Source of the DNA: Glebionis coronaria
Taxonomy: Eukaryota; Streptophyta; Magnoliopsida; Asterales; Asteraceae
Assembly: GCA_025667525.1 (NCBI GenBank)
Contig: CM046875.1
Span: forward strand, 438,352,617 to 438,416,616
Direction: 5' to 3'
Length of the DNA stretch: 64,000 nt
The number at the start of each line of letters is the position of its first letter. The first letter of the stretch is position 1. The position numbers were made by a program, and so were the translations under genes. The notes beneath the pieces were generated by a model. The model did not search any database, was not told the origin of the DNA, and saw only the letters and a program-made list of their open reading frames with translations. Of this stretch, positions 1-11,801 are shown piece after piece.

Positions 1-641
1 TCATTAAGTCCATTGTAAAACGTGTCAATTTGGTGCAAGTCGGAAAAACCGTGATGAGGACATTCATGTAACATCTCCTTAAACCTATTCCAAGCCGTTG
101 AAAAACTTTCATTTGATTCTTGTGAAAATTTAGAAATCTCATTTTTCAAATGCGTAGTCTTAGAGGGCGGAAAAAATTGGTTCACAAACTTTAAAACGAG
201 ATCCTTCCACGTCAATATAGAATTGGGTGGCTCTTTCTCTAACCAAATTTTTGCGGGCCCCGCTAAGGAATACGGAAAATGCATCATCTTAATCGAGTCA
301 TTCGAGACATCCTTGAATTTGCAAGTGGCGGTAAGACGATTAAATTGGCGGATATGGTTGTGGGGATTGTCCTTCTCATCACCACGGAATTTGTTGTTTT
401 GGATCATCGACAACAAACCCGTTTTCACCTCAAAATTCTCCGCAAGGATTGCGGGAATCACAATAGCTTCTCCATAACCCTCGGTGGGTGCTTGAAGTAA
501 CTCCATCATAGTTCGATTCACCATGGTAGGTGCTTCTCGTACAATGGGTTCGTCAATAAGAGACTCCTCACTAGAATGAGTTGGAGTGGGAGTTTTGTTC
601 TTTCGTATACGTGCACGTTTTGCTTGATTACGAGTTAGCAT
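1..641 (-). CDS. gag: Gag N-terminal part of element A1 (runs off left edge)
   Basis: The minus strand is open from an ATG at 641-639 to the window edge (213 codons, no stop). The protein begins with a basic stretch (MLTRNQAKRARIRKN). It then carries the plant Ty3/gypsy Gag signature: LLQAPTEGYG near residue 50, a PHNHIRQF block, FPYSLAG, EPPNSILTW, KFVNQFFPPS, and HHGFSDLHQIDTFYNGLN at the edge. These blocks align with the Gag of A2 at 24869-28711. Gag forms the cytoplasmic virus-like particle that packages element RNA. The start is chosen because it lies downstream, in element orientation, of the primer-binding site and leader and matches the A2 start. No lesion is visible in the part seen. 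Whether pol follows cannot be known from this window. Confidence 0.88.
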   Translation of the reverse strand, partial: MLTRNQAKRARIRKNKTPTPTHSSEESLIDEPIVREAPTMVNRTMMELLQAPTEGYGEAIVIPAILAENFEVKTGLLSMIQNNKFRGDEKDNPHNHIRQFNRLTATCKFKDVSNDSIKMMHFPYSLAGPAKIWLEKEPPNSILTWKDLVLKFVNQFFPPSKTTHLKNEISKFSQESNESFSTAWNRFKEMLHECPHHGFSDLHQIDTFYNGLN

Positions 642-1370
642 AAACGTCACGCACAACGAGGAGACGAGCAAAGAAGATTCTTTTTGGTGTTTTTAATTTT
701 TCAATTTTTTTGTGGTTTTTGATGGTATTAACTTTTTTGGAATTTGGTGAAATGTATTAAGTAGACACAAATCTACAAATCTCCTCCTTAATCAAATCTC
801 TTGATTAAAGAAGCCTCAAGGAATGAAAACGATCACGTGAAGTGAACGCCTTCGATGACTTTAGAACGATGGTGGAACACCAAATCGTTCAAGAGGGTTT
901 AATCAATAGAAACCAAGAAAATATATATGATATGTAATAATACTTCGGGCGGCAAAACCCTCGATTAGCTCTCAAAATCAAATACGCACAAGCAAGCGGA
1001 GGAAACGAGGCGGCGCGAAACACTTAAGATCCTTTTTCCTTTAGGTCGTGAAATACAACCGCCTTATACCCACCTTATAGTTTGTATTTTCAAAATCGAG
1101 CTTCACGAAAGTATTTATCTATTTTTGCCTTTTTTTTTTCTTTGGTTTGAGATTTGAATACAATGATTGGGTAATGACCTCCCCAAGTCAAGGTTGTGAT
1201 TTCTCACGTATTTGGAGTACTTGTAAATTTATTTTTCTACGTATACAATATCGTAATAGTATTCACACAAAAACCGAAAAAACGATAATACGTATTAGTA
1301 GAGTGCTACTAATACAAATACTAATTATGGCTATATAAAAAACAATGTTTCAATCAAAACACAACACGCC
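642..1370 (-). other. 5' leader of A1 between primer-binding site and gag
   Basis: About 0.73 kb of noncoding sequence. Several blocks match the A2 leader (24034-24868) in reverse complement, for example the run about a cytoplasm-like CACGTATTTGGAGTAC segment near 1205-1222 and the block at 1165-1200. Such leaders usually hold the RNA packaging signal. The conservation is visible; the packaging role is inferred. Confidence 0.7.
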
Positions 1371-1388
1371 TCCCCCGCAGCGGCGCCA
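1371..1388 (-). other. Primer-binding site of A1 (tRNA-Asp type)
   Basis: On the minus strand the sequence reads TGGCGCCGCTGCGGGGGA, three bases inside the LTR end. It matches the complement of the 3' end of plant tRNA-Asp(GUC) (TGGCGCCGTTGCCGGGGA) with two mismatches. This primer is typical of the Athila/Tat side of Ty3/gypsy. Confidence 0.85.
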
Positions 1389-2604
1389 AAATGATAGTTA
1401 TAAAATCACACTTGTTTAGGAAAACAAGGCAATAATATAGGGCAAGTGAGCAAGTGTCGGTTTAGGAAAACCGAGCACTAATGACCAATGAAGTGAGTTC
1501 GTTCTCGAGGAGGCTAGTGTGTTGTGTAATGGATTGATTAATGTTTGTGATTATATTGTTATGAGAAGAAAATAAAATAGAAATGAGAAAGAAAAGACGG
1601 TTACGAAAATGGATTAAACTAAGACGAAAAAGACGATCACGTAAAACCGTAAATAGTACAAAAATTAAAATTTTAACCTAAAAATTCCTAAAAATTACTA
1701 AAAATCCACAATAATATTCTAAGAGTTTACAAAAAATCCAAACTTTCTAAAACCTTTTAATTAATTAAATAATGACTTTTTAATGCTAATTAAAGCCCTA
1801 AAAATCACAATTAATTATTAGAAAGCCCTAAACAAGATTTTAAAGTTTGTAAACCTCAAAAATAACCTAATTAAGATAAAAACTATTTTTTAAAATTTTA
1901 AAACCAAATTAAACTATTTTAAAACACTTAAAAACTATTAAAATCAATTAAAAGTTAAATTAATTCTAGAAAATAATTGAAAAGCCCTAAAAATATTTGG
2001 AAAGTTACAAAATTCCTAATTAAGTGTCTACAATCTAGGAAAAATGAAAAAAGTAGAAAAAACTAATTTTCAATTTTTAATAATAAAATAATATTAAAAT
2101 AATCAAAAAAATTCAAAGTTTACTAAAAAATTCTAAAACATTACCAAAAATCTAAAATAATGCAACTAAGACAAAAATGCAATTAAAAGTTTCTAAAACC
2201 TATTTAATAATTTTATATTGAATTTTAAAGTTGGTAAAAAAACCTAAAATCGAATAAAATTAAAAATTAGACTTTTGAAAACTTAATGGGATGTAAACCT
2301 CAAACTACTTTAATAAAACTTAAAAACATTTTTTATAGAAATTAAAAACTATTTTAGCTATTTTTTAACTAATTAACTAAATACGGGTGAATAAAAACTA
2401 ATAAAAAATAAATAAAGAAAGAGAAAAATCCAAACTTAGGCTAGAAAAATCCTAAATAATGAAACAGACCTAGGAAAAATACAAACTAGCAAATAAGCTT
2501 ATACAATAAGCTTAAACAAGCTAATTAAGCTACGGCTTATAAATGAAAAGCCAAAACAAAACCCCTTTAAATAACTAATGAATCTACCCTTAGTCAGTAA
2601 AAGA

Positions 2605-2690
2605 CCCAAGGGCAGAGATGGTAAACACGTTTATGTGTGGGAGGAGTGGCGCAGGTTCGAGTCCTGGCCACGTCCTTTTTGAACTTTTTT
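2605..2690 (+). repeat. tRNA-like cassette (A-box/B-box plus T-run), antisense inside the A1 LTR
   Basis: An A-box-like stretch GCAGAGATGGTAA (2612-2624) is followed by a perfect B box GGTTCGAGTCC (2654-2664) in a short stem context and then by TTTTT at 2676-2680, a Pol III terminator-like run. The A-B spacing is shorter than in normal tRNAs and no cloverleaf is obvious, so this is a tRNA-derived relic, not a tRNA gene. Three related copies lie in the A3 LTR (63096-63500), also antisense to the LTR. Confidence 0.55.
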
Positions 2691-4072
2691 TTTCTTTTCA
2701 AACTTTTAAAAACACAAAACCAGTAACTATTTAATCTCAAAAACACAAATACAAATCCAAATAAACTAGAATCAAAACCTACAAAACCAAAAACGTGCTC
2801 AGATATGATTGAATAACTGATGAACAAATAGTTGTTTCTTCACTTGTGCAGATTAATATCAAGAGGACTTGATTTTGATTTTTTGTGATGTTTGTTGGAC
2901 AAAAGGGGCACCCCTATACTCAGTTGAGTATAGGGAGTCAGAATAAGCACAAAAACAAGCAAGCTACTTCACAAACATCCACATAATAGCCACTTAAAGT
3001 TACTGATTAAGGTCTATGTTGACTGATGAGTATTTGAACAATTGCACTTGGCACCATAATGAATTTCAATGGCTAAGGACTAGAACAATGGTCAACCAAA
3101 TGACATACAAGTGATTCCAAACCTTGCTTAATTCCCTACCCTAGCAGATTATCAATTTTGATGCACAAATTCACACAAATTCAGTCACTAAAAGCAGTTA
3201 CTGGATTTAGGGTATTTTTCTCAATTTTTAACTTGCAAATGTGTTCAAAACTTCACCAACCTGAAACCCAATACTAACATATATCCTACAACTACCCAAA
3301 GAGTGATTCTAAACAGAATTAAACCCAAATTGATGTCAATAATCTAAGTAAAATCCTTATCCCAAACACCCCTTTATAAACTGAAAAAGATTTTTAACAA
3401 AGCAAATGACTTTAAATCACATTCAAACTGATTCAAATCCAAACTAACATGCATAAAAACCTATAACAACCAATAACAAGCCACATAAACAACACTTGAA
3501 CAACTTCTACACAAAATCATGCAAAATCACACAAAATCTGAAAATATGAAAATGAAAATAAGAAACAAGGAGATACCTTGTTGGGCCTACATCCAGGCCC
3601 AACCAAGGCTGCTTTGCCTTTTCCAAATAGGCCCGGGCCTATGCTGATCCTTGAACAAACAATGTCAATGGAACCTGCTAAGATCAAAAGAAAACAAGCA
3701 AAATGCACAATAATATGATTTTTCTGAAACCTTTTTAAACCTTCTCAAAAACTTTGAAACCAATGAACAACTTATGAAACAAGTAACCACTTCAGTAATC
3801 CAATGGTCCACTCCACTTTCACTTCATAGACCTTGGATTTCTGAAAATCTAAAAAAAACTTTTTAAACCTTTTTGAAAATTCAAACACACAAGTGTTCAC
3901 ACAATTTGAAATATGGAACTCAGCTAGGCTTTCTACACACACACAACTTTTAATAATTATAAAAAGGAATTAAATTGCTTTAAACAAACAACAAACTTTT
4001 ATATCATTAAAAAGGGATTACAAATGAGAAAGCCAAAAACTGGAACAAGGAAATACATCCCACATACGGGTG

Positions 4073-4080
4073 TATTTATA
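4073..4080 (-). promoter_or_regulatory. TATA box of the A1 LTR promoter
   Basis: TATAAATA on the minus strand, about 1.1 kb inside the LTR. The position corresponds to the TATATAAG boxes of the A2 LTRs. It is the likely start region for A1 genomic RNA; the start site itself cannot be seen. Confidence 0.5.
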
Positions 4081-5181
4081 CTAGGCTATAGAACAAACTA
4101 GAAGACTAATAAAATATTACAAAATGTGTAAACCCTAATGGCTGAAAAGCCCTAAATGCCCTTGAAGTTCTTGGGGAATCTTGGTCAAAAACCATGCCAT
4201 GTGATGCTAGCTGGATTGATAGTTGTCTTTATGTGATCTTGAGCGTTCAAAAATCCCTTTGGAAGCATGAAATTCTTGTGGGACGTTCATTAGGTCAAGT
4301 CCCATGTGATGAGTGTAGCAAGGGAGGGGACAAACAGTACAAGGGTCGTTTTCTGGGTGTGTAGGTGTGTTGGGAGTGGGGTTGTGAGTAAAACCCCTAA
4401 TGTTAATTAAAAATAGCTAATGATTTAAGTTAATTAACCCTGGGTTTTTGTTAGGGTTTATAGGATAATGGGGAGGATTTGATCTGAATTAGGGGATTAG
4501 TTTTTTAAATTAAGTGTTAAGTGGGAAATTTGGTTGACTAATTGACCAGGTTTATTAAATAAACCTGGTTGGGTGGGTAACGGGTTTGGTTGGGTAGTTG
4601 GGTAAGGGTTTGGGTAAATGGGTGGGTTAAGCTGACGTGTAAGGAGGGGATTGGGTGGGTAGGTTTGGCTGTTTGACTGGTTGACCCCCTCAAGTTTCAC
4701 TCTTCTTTCATGTTGTAAATAATAGCCAACAACGCCCCTTTTACTTGTATCAACTTTTGGCAACTTGTCATTTTTGGCACTAAATGTTTCCAAACTTTTT
4801 CCAAGGGCTTCAAATGCAATTCTTGGATTCTTCAAGGACTGAACTTGTAATATCTTGATAATTTAGGGACCACAATGCATTTTATGAGTTTTGCAAGGGT
4901 ATAAAATGCCAAGTCTTCAAAAATGAGGGACTAAAGTTGCCAATCTTCAATTCTTCAAGGTCCATTTTGGAAATTCCAGATTTGGGTCCGGTTCATTGTG
5001 CGGCTTCGTTTCCCGTGTTCGTTTTTGAATGATTCTTGTGATCTTTTTGTCATTTCCTCAATATCCGTACCTAAAATATACAAGCAACAAACACGAGCAT
5101 ATATTTGGCAGTTTTAATGATATTTTATGCATTTTAAGCCCGATTTGGACGATGAGACTATGTATAAAAGCAGTCTCATCA

Positions 5182-8100
5182 GGTATCAAGCCCGTCCTCA
5201 CGGAGACCGTGGCTTGCTAAGTTATCGTTCGAACAACTATCTTGCTCCACCCGGTTTCCCTCCTACAAACCAAAACAACCAATCCCAACCTTGTGCTAAC
5301 AATCAATATCAATCCCAACGAAACCCATACCCACCTCAAGGAAATTCTCAAGCTTACCAAGCTCCACCTCTCAATCAACCGATGGCAGTGAGTCCAGACG
5401 TCGAGATATTCATGAAGACTAATCGGGAGATGGTGACGAATCTTCAGAGTCAAGTCCGCAACTTGAAGGGAGAAATGGCAAAACAAGGGAACGATATTCG
5501 AGTCGAGCTAAGGAATGACATGGCAAAACACAGCAATGAAATTCATGCAAACATGAGAGACTCTTCTAATACTCAAGCGGTTAACCTTCATGATATGATT
5601 GGTTCGCTTATCCAAGGTAATCAACCCTCTTCTTCGGGTACTCTTCCGAGTAATACCGTTGCGAATCCAAGAGGGGAGATGAAAGCAATCACCACTCGTA
5701 GTGGAAAAGGTTATATGGAACCCGAGCTTCCTACACCTCCACCGTGATTATGAACAAGGAAAAAGAGCAACTTTCCTCACCTCCTTTACCTTCTATCCCC
5801 ATTTCCCCACCACCCATGGTTGTGAGTGATCCTATTCCCCTAAAGCCTTCTTCTTCATCCAATATACCTTATCCTTCAAGGTTGAGGAAAGAGAAACAAA
5901 AGAGCAAGGATGATAATTAGGTTTCAAACTTTCTAAAAATGTTTAAACAATTGAATTTTAACATCTCCTTTGCCGAGGCTCTCGCTCACATGCCCAAATA
6001 CGCTAAGATGTTTAAAGATCTTCTAAGTGATAAGGAAAAGCTTCTTGACATTGCTCAGACCCAACTTAATGAGAACTGCTCCGCAGTGCTCTTAAGGAAA
6101 TTACCCACCAAACTTGGTGATCCGGGTCGCTTCTTGATCCCTTGCAACTTCCCGGGAGTAGAGAATTGCATGGCCCTAGCCGATCTAGGTGCTAGTATAA
6201 ACTTGATGCCTTTAAGTGTTTGGAAGCAATTATCTCTCCCCGAGCTAGTCACCACCAAAATGACTTTGGAATTAGCCAACCGTACGGTTGCTTATCCAGT
6301 GGGATAGCCGAAGATGTCTTTGTTGGCGTTGACAAATTCACCTTCCCGACGGATTTTGTTGTCGTTGACTACGAGATGGATCCCCGTGTTCCATTAATCG
6401 TTGGACGTCCATTCCTGAGGACCGGTCGCACTCTCATTGATGTAGCCGCGGGAGAAATAATCATGAGAGTTGGTGACGATAAAATTGTCTTTAACATGGG
6501 TAAAATTTCTAAGCAACCTTATTCGTATGAGAGTGTTAATGCTATTGATGTTCTCGATGAGGCTTGTGAAGAACATTTTCATGATGCTTGCAAAAGTACT
6601 CTCTCTTCTCTACCCAATGTTGAGACCGTTGCCTCAATTGTTCCGGCATTGACTCCTTTTGGAGAAAGTGACGTGGATGATTTCGAAGCTAGCTTGGGTC
6701 CTCTTGATATTAAGTATGATAATTTGTCCACCGATTGGGATGAAGACATTCATACTATTGAGAGACTTCTCAATGAAGACCCGTTCTCTCCTCCTTCTCC
6801 TAAAGAGGTGACTAATGATGAACCATCGTTAGTTACACCATCTATTGAGGATCCTCCCACTATTGAGCTTAAGAACCTACCTCCTCATCTTGAGTACGTT
6901 TTCCTTGAAGACGACGAGAAGTTACCGGTCATCATCGCAAAGGACCTGAAAGAAGACGAAAAAGCCCGACTTGTCGCTGTGTTAAAGAAGCATAAACGAG
7001 CTATCGCTTGGAAAATCTCCGACATCCGTGGAATTGATCCTCACTTTTGCACACATAAAATTCTCATGGAGGACGACTTTAAGCCCACAATTCAAAACCA
7101 ACGAAGGGTGAATCCTAAAATCCATGAAGTCATCAAAACAGAGGTTATCAAACTTCTTGATGCGGGTATGATTTACCCTATTTCGGATTCACCATGGGTT
7201 AGTCCAGTCCATTGTGTGCCTAAGAAAGGAGGCATCACCGTTGTGCCCAATGCTAACAACGAGTTGATTCCTACCCGTCTCGTTACTGGGTGGAGAGTTT
7301 GTATAGACTACCGCAAACTCAATGATGCCACGAGAAAGGATCATTTCCCTCTACCATTTATGGACCAAATGCTTGAACGTTTAGCGGGTAATGAATATTA
7401 CTGCTTTCTTGATGGTTTCTCGGGTTATTTCCAAATACCCATCGATCCCCAAGATCAAGAGAAGACAACATTCACTTGTCCCTATGGCACATTTGCTTAC
7501 AAAAGGATGCCTTTTGGCTTATGCAATGCCCCCGGGACTTTCCAAAGGTGCATGTTGGCTATCTTCTATGACATGGTTGAGCAAACCATGGAAGTCTTCA
7601 TGGATGATTTCTCGGTCTTCGGGGATTCCTTCTCCTCTTGCCTTGCCAATTTGGAACGTATGCTTAAGCGGTGCAAAGACACTCGCCTTGTTCTGAATTG
7701 GGAAAAATGCCATTTTATGGTAAAAGAAGGCATTGTGCTAGGACACAAAATCTCTAAAGCCGGTCTTGAAGTCGACCGTGCTAAAGTAGATGTCATAGCC
7801 AAATTACCTCCACCTTCAACTGTGAAGGGTGTGAGAAGTTTTTTGGGTCATGCGGGTTTCTATCGTCGATTCATTCAGGATTTCTCTAAAATCACTCGCC
7901 CGATGACCCACCTCTTGGAAAAAGATACTCCTTTATCTTTTCTAAAGAGTGTCTCGAAGCCTTCAATCTTCTTAAGGATAAGCTAACTAAGGCACCGGTC
8001 TTGGTTACCCCTAATTGGGAGCTGCCTTTTGAATTGATGTGCGATGCTAGCGACTTTGCTATTGGTGCGGTTTTGGGCCAACGAGTGAATAAACACTTCC

Positions 8101-9770
8101 AACCAATCCACTATGCTAGCAAAACAATGACGGGGGCTCAATTGCATTATACGACAACCGAAAAAGAGCTTTTAGCTGTTGTTTGTGGTTTTGAGAAATT
8201 TCGCCCCTATCTTGTTTTATCCACCACCATCGTGTACACGGACCATTCCGCGTTGAAGTACTTGATGGCTAAACACGACTCTAAGCCAAGACTTCTCCGC
8301 TGGGTTTTACTCCTTCAAGAATTCAACATTGAAATTCGTGACAAGAAGGGTGCTGAAAACCTAGCCGCGGATCATCTGAGTCGACTTGAGGATCCATATC
8401 AAGGGGATCATCCGAACAAAGAGATCAACGACTCTTTCCCCCTTGAGACCTTAATGTCTATAAATCTCAATCTTGATGACACCCCGTGGTTTGCGGACAT
8501 TGCAAACTACTTAGCGGGTGGTATTCTCATCAAAGGGTTAACATCCCAACAAACGAAGAAGTTCTTGAATGATGTTAAGACTTACTTTTAGGATGACCCT
8601 TATCTATTCAAACAATGTGCTGATCTGATCATTCGTCGTTGTGTTGACGGACCGGCAGCTTTTGACATTCTCCAAGCTTGCCACAAAGGACCCACCGGTG
8701 GTCACTTTGGTCCCAACTACACTGCTAAGAAGGTGTTTGACTCTGGATTCTATTGGCCCACCATTTATCGTGATGCTCACGAAATGGTTAAGCATTGTGA
8801 TGCTTGCCAACGCCAAGGCAAGATCACACATAAGGATGAGATGCCTCAAAATTTCATACAGGAATGTGAAATCTTTGATGTATGGGGCATCGACTTTATG
8901 GGGCCATTTCCATCCTCCAAAGGGAACAAGTACATCCTCGTCGCAGTTGACTATGTTTCTAAATGGGTTGAAGCCAAGGCTCTCCCTACAAACGATGTGA
9001 GGGTGGTTGTGAACTTTTTGAAGCAGCTTTTCGCTCGATTTTGCGTTCCTCGTGCTATTATCAGTGACCGCGGGACTCATTTTTGCAATGATCAATTTGC
9101 AAGAGTCATGGCTAAGTATGGTGTCAATCACCGTCTTTCCACCGCCTATCATCCCCAAACCAATGGGCAAGCCGAGATTTCCAATCGTGGCTTGAAGAGA
9201 ATTTTGGAGCGTACTGTGGGAGAGCATCGCGCCGCGTGGGCCGATAAGTTAGATGATGCTCTGTGGGCTTTCCGTACTGCTTACAAGACCCCGATCGGTT
9301 GTACACCTTATCGTCTTGTGTACGGAAAATCATGCCACCTTCCCATCGAGCTGGAACATAAGGCGCACTAGGCCTTGAAGTGGGCTAACTTCGACATCAA
9401 CAAAGCCGGTGATCATCGCAAGATTCAACTCAACGAGCTCAACGAACTGAGGAATGAAGCTTATGAAAACTCGCTGATCTACAAGGAGAAGACGAAGATC
9501 ATTCATGACGCAAAAATCAAGAACCGAGAGTTCCACGTGGGTGATCAAGTCTTACTCTTTAACTCTCGGTTGAAGATCTTCTCTGGCAAGTTGAAGAGCC
9601 GCTGGTCTGGTCCATTCACCGTCGCCAAAGTCTTTCCATATGGGACCATTGAGCTTTCTCAACCGAATGGGCCCAATTTCAAGGTGAATGGCCAGCGTTT
9701 GAAGCTGTACTTTGGTGAGGACATCTCCCATGAGATGATTCCATCCCTCACCACGTTCCCCATGAACTAA
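5182..9770 (+). pseudogene. gag-pol: B1 gag-pol polyprotein remnant (Gag-PR-RT-RH-IN)
   Basis: Frame-by-frame alignment with B3 shows late Gag (5182-5743), protease with D-L-G-A-S at 6182-6196, RT with the F-M-D-D motif at 7597-7608, RNase H ([10 protein letters not shown] near 8041, [18 protein letters not shown]) and integrase with an HHCC finger and a D,D35E triad (Asp 8892, Asp 9066, Glu 9174). It ends at the natural stop 9768-9770. I count three one-base deletions (near 5743, 6304 and 7936, stepping through frames 0, 2, 1, 0) and three in-frame TAG codons (5918-5920, 8589-8591, 9369-9371). The TAGs replace Gln, Trp and Trp, as expected from C-to-T or G-to-A change. The enzyme motifs remain recognisable but no full product can be made. 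Confidence 0.93.
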
Positions 9771-9778
9771 ATTGGGTT

Positions 9779-9832
9779 GAGTCAGGCTCGTGACTCGGTG
9801 AACAAAAACAAGCGCTTCTCGGGAGGCAACCC
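9779..9832 (+). promoter_or_regulatory. Conserved post-pol stem-loop block in B1
   Basis: GAGTCAGGCTCGTGACTC forms a GAGTC/GACTC stem. It is followed by an A-rich linker, AACAAGCGCTTCTCGGGAGG and CAACCC, 9 bases after the pol stop. The same block follows the coding region in B2 (16197), B3 (50713-50766, minus) and A2 (28809). It is a candidate cis-acting RNA element of unknown function. Confidence 0.65.
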
Positions 9833-10122
9833 GTGTTCTATCCTTTACTGCTTTCATAATAAGTGTAGGGGGAACCCCGTATGTGTTTGTTGTCTTGTTT
9901 CTTGTGCTGTGCAGGGATTAAAGCTTCAAAGATCCACCTTGATGACTTTTGATGAACCGTGATACCGTGTTCCCATCTTCCCGGTTCTATCCTAAACTCT
10001 TGTGATTCAATATTTCATATTTTATATGTTCACATTGAATTCACTTTAGTTGTCCTTTCCTTAGCAAGATTTAAACAAAGTACACAATGTCATAAGTATA
10101 GGGGAGTTTACTCCCACATGCT

Positions 10123-10161
10123 TAAACATTGAGGACAATGTTTATCTCAAGTGTAGGGGGG
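10123..10161 (+). promoter_or_regulatory. AGGA-loop hairpin plus internal polypurine-tract copy in B1
   Basis: A perfect 9-bp stem (TAAACATTG/CAATGTTTA) closes an AGGA loop at 10123-10144. It is followed within 5 bases by AAGTGTAGGGGGG (10149-10161), which resembles the true polypurine tract at the 3' LTR. The same arrangement occurs in B2, B3 and A2. Confidence 0.6.
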
Positions 10162-11787
10162 ACTTCTATCGAAGTAAGTGGTCTTTTCCATGCATTTGCC
10201 CTCATTTTTACCAGAAAATTTGATTTTTTGACATTTTTCAAAATTTTTAATCTATTTTGGCCTAGTTGTATAGTTGTATTTTCCTTTGTTATGTTTATTT
10301 TCTTTCCTTGCTAGAATAGATTTTCAATAAAGTGGTTTTAAATTTTTCTTAGTCGTGAACATTTTGACTCAACCCGAGTTTACTTATCTAAGTTTACTCT
10401 AGCTAGTATCCATAACGTGTTTAAGTCAAGTTTTGCTAGGCTTTTATATAGGGAGCTATAAAACGCGAAAGTCTTAACTCTCGCGGGTTAAGAACAAGAA
10501 CTTTTCGCAAGTTCCTATAATTGATCCTAGAGAGTTGTTTATCAAGGGAACTTTAAAACGCGATTTCTAAACTTAAAAAAGTCTAAGAATTTGCATGATC
10601 CTATAGATGACTCGAAAACCCAAAACTTTGATTTAATAGGCTAAGCATCCACGAGTCTCATTCCTTGAGATTTTAAACTATGGAGAACGAGAGATGATAG
10701 AGTCAATTATAAGTTTGGTATTCTTTCATGAATTTATGTGAGTTAATTATAAGCCTATTCTCCCTTCGCTTGTTAATAAATTTATCTGCAATAAATAAGG
10801 TTGTACGATTCAAAAGGTTACTTAGCTTCTAGCCCCAGATCGTTTAAAAGTTGCTCGGTACGGATTAGAGTTCATAGCCAAGGCACAACTTATTGAAGCG
10901 GGATGCAAAGATTGGCGAGTCCGAAAAGGCCCTAACAAGGCATGAGGGCTACATTTTGTTGCTAAAGATCCAAAAGTGATGTGAAGAATCATTTATCGAA
11001 AATCAATATGAAGGATCGAGACACACGACGAAAAGCAAATACTCCCTAAAAGATTGTAGAAGTCTATCCAAAAAGACCCTAACAAGGTATGAGGATAAAT
11101 AAATCCAAGTCCTAAAAGGAGGCGGATCGTTGTATATCAAAGTCCAAAATAAAGATTGGAGAAAAATGAAGAAGTCGTGGTCCAAAGATGAAGAATCTCT
11201 CAAAACTTCAAGTGAAGAAATTCCTATTATGAAGAGAAGGCCATTATTTCATGAACGTCTCTCAAGATTCGAAGTATGAAGTCGCTGCCAAATATCGGTC
11301 CGAGAAAGGTCTCAAATCGCGAAGCGAGTTATGCCAAGATATGAACTTTATGAGGTCCCGAGAAGCAGTTTTAAAAGATTTGGTCCTTTAGCTAACTATT
11401 GATTAAATCGTGCACTTTATTTTCGGCCTAAATAACTATCGAAATAAGTCAAACAATGCATCCTCGTGATCATTCAAGACAAAAATAAAATATAAGAGAT
11501 ACACCTAGGAATAAGAGAGTCTAAGTGAATAATTGGCCCACATGAGTTCGTGATAGTTTGCTAACTTATAATAACTATGATCTCGTTTTTAAGCTTGGTA
11601 TGGGGAACGTAAAACTTGAGGATGATAAACGTTCGTGGCAGCCAAACCCAATGTAAGTTTTTAATTTCTTTACCTGTTTCTATCTTTTTATGTTTAGTAT
11701 TTAATAAAGGCCAAGGTGGGTTATTTATGATGGAAAATGTAAACCATGCTTTAGATTAATGCATTGCATGAGGGCATTGCAATGGTC

Positions 11788-11801
11788 AAGTGTAGGGGAT
11801 T
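11788..11801 (+). other. 3' polypurine tract of B1
   Basis: AAGTGTAGGGGATT lies directly before the LTR start and matches the B2 copy at 18212-18225. It would be the plus-strand DNA primer in reverse transcription. Confidence 0.75.

Larger units (their letters stand above)
1392..5181 (-). mobile_element. 5' LTR of A1, lineage A (reverse, about 3.8 kb)
   Basis: On the minus strand the LTR starts TGATGAGACTG at 5181 and ends ACTATCA at 1392, next to the primer-binding site. It is clearly related to the A2 LTRs (20440-24010 and 30579-34153) and to A3 at the right edge. Immediately to its right the sequence jumps into the gag of B1, so A1 is nested in B1. The expected 5-bp target duplication on this side is GGTAT (5182-5186); its partner lies left of the window. 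Short open frames inside the LTR have no recognisable domain. Confidence 0.9.
9771..11801 (+). other. B1 3' noncoding region between pol and 3' LTR
   Basis: About 2 kb without a credible gene and with no env-like frame. It contains a stem-loop block (9779-9832), several polypurine-tract-like runs (AAGTGTAGGGGG near 9859, 10094, 10149) and blocks conserved with B2 (16189-18225), B3 (48839-50775) and even A2 (28712-30578). Examples of shared blocks are the ATGATAGAGTCAATTATAAG region near 10693 and the AAAATAAAATATAAGAGATAC region near 11484. Confidence 0.8.

Noticed and set aside
5127..5181. Upstream ATG extending the B1 gag remnant to the left
   Set aside because: These codons lie in the A1 LTR; the join is an accident of insertion.
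9771..11801. Possible env-like gene between pol and 3' LTR, as in some Athila elements
   Set aside because: Only short frames exist here and in the B2, B3 and A2 counterparts; conservation is noncoding in pattern.
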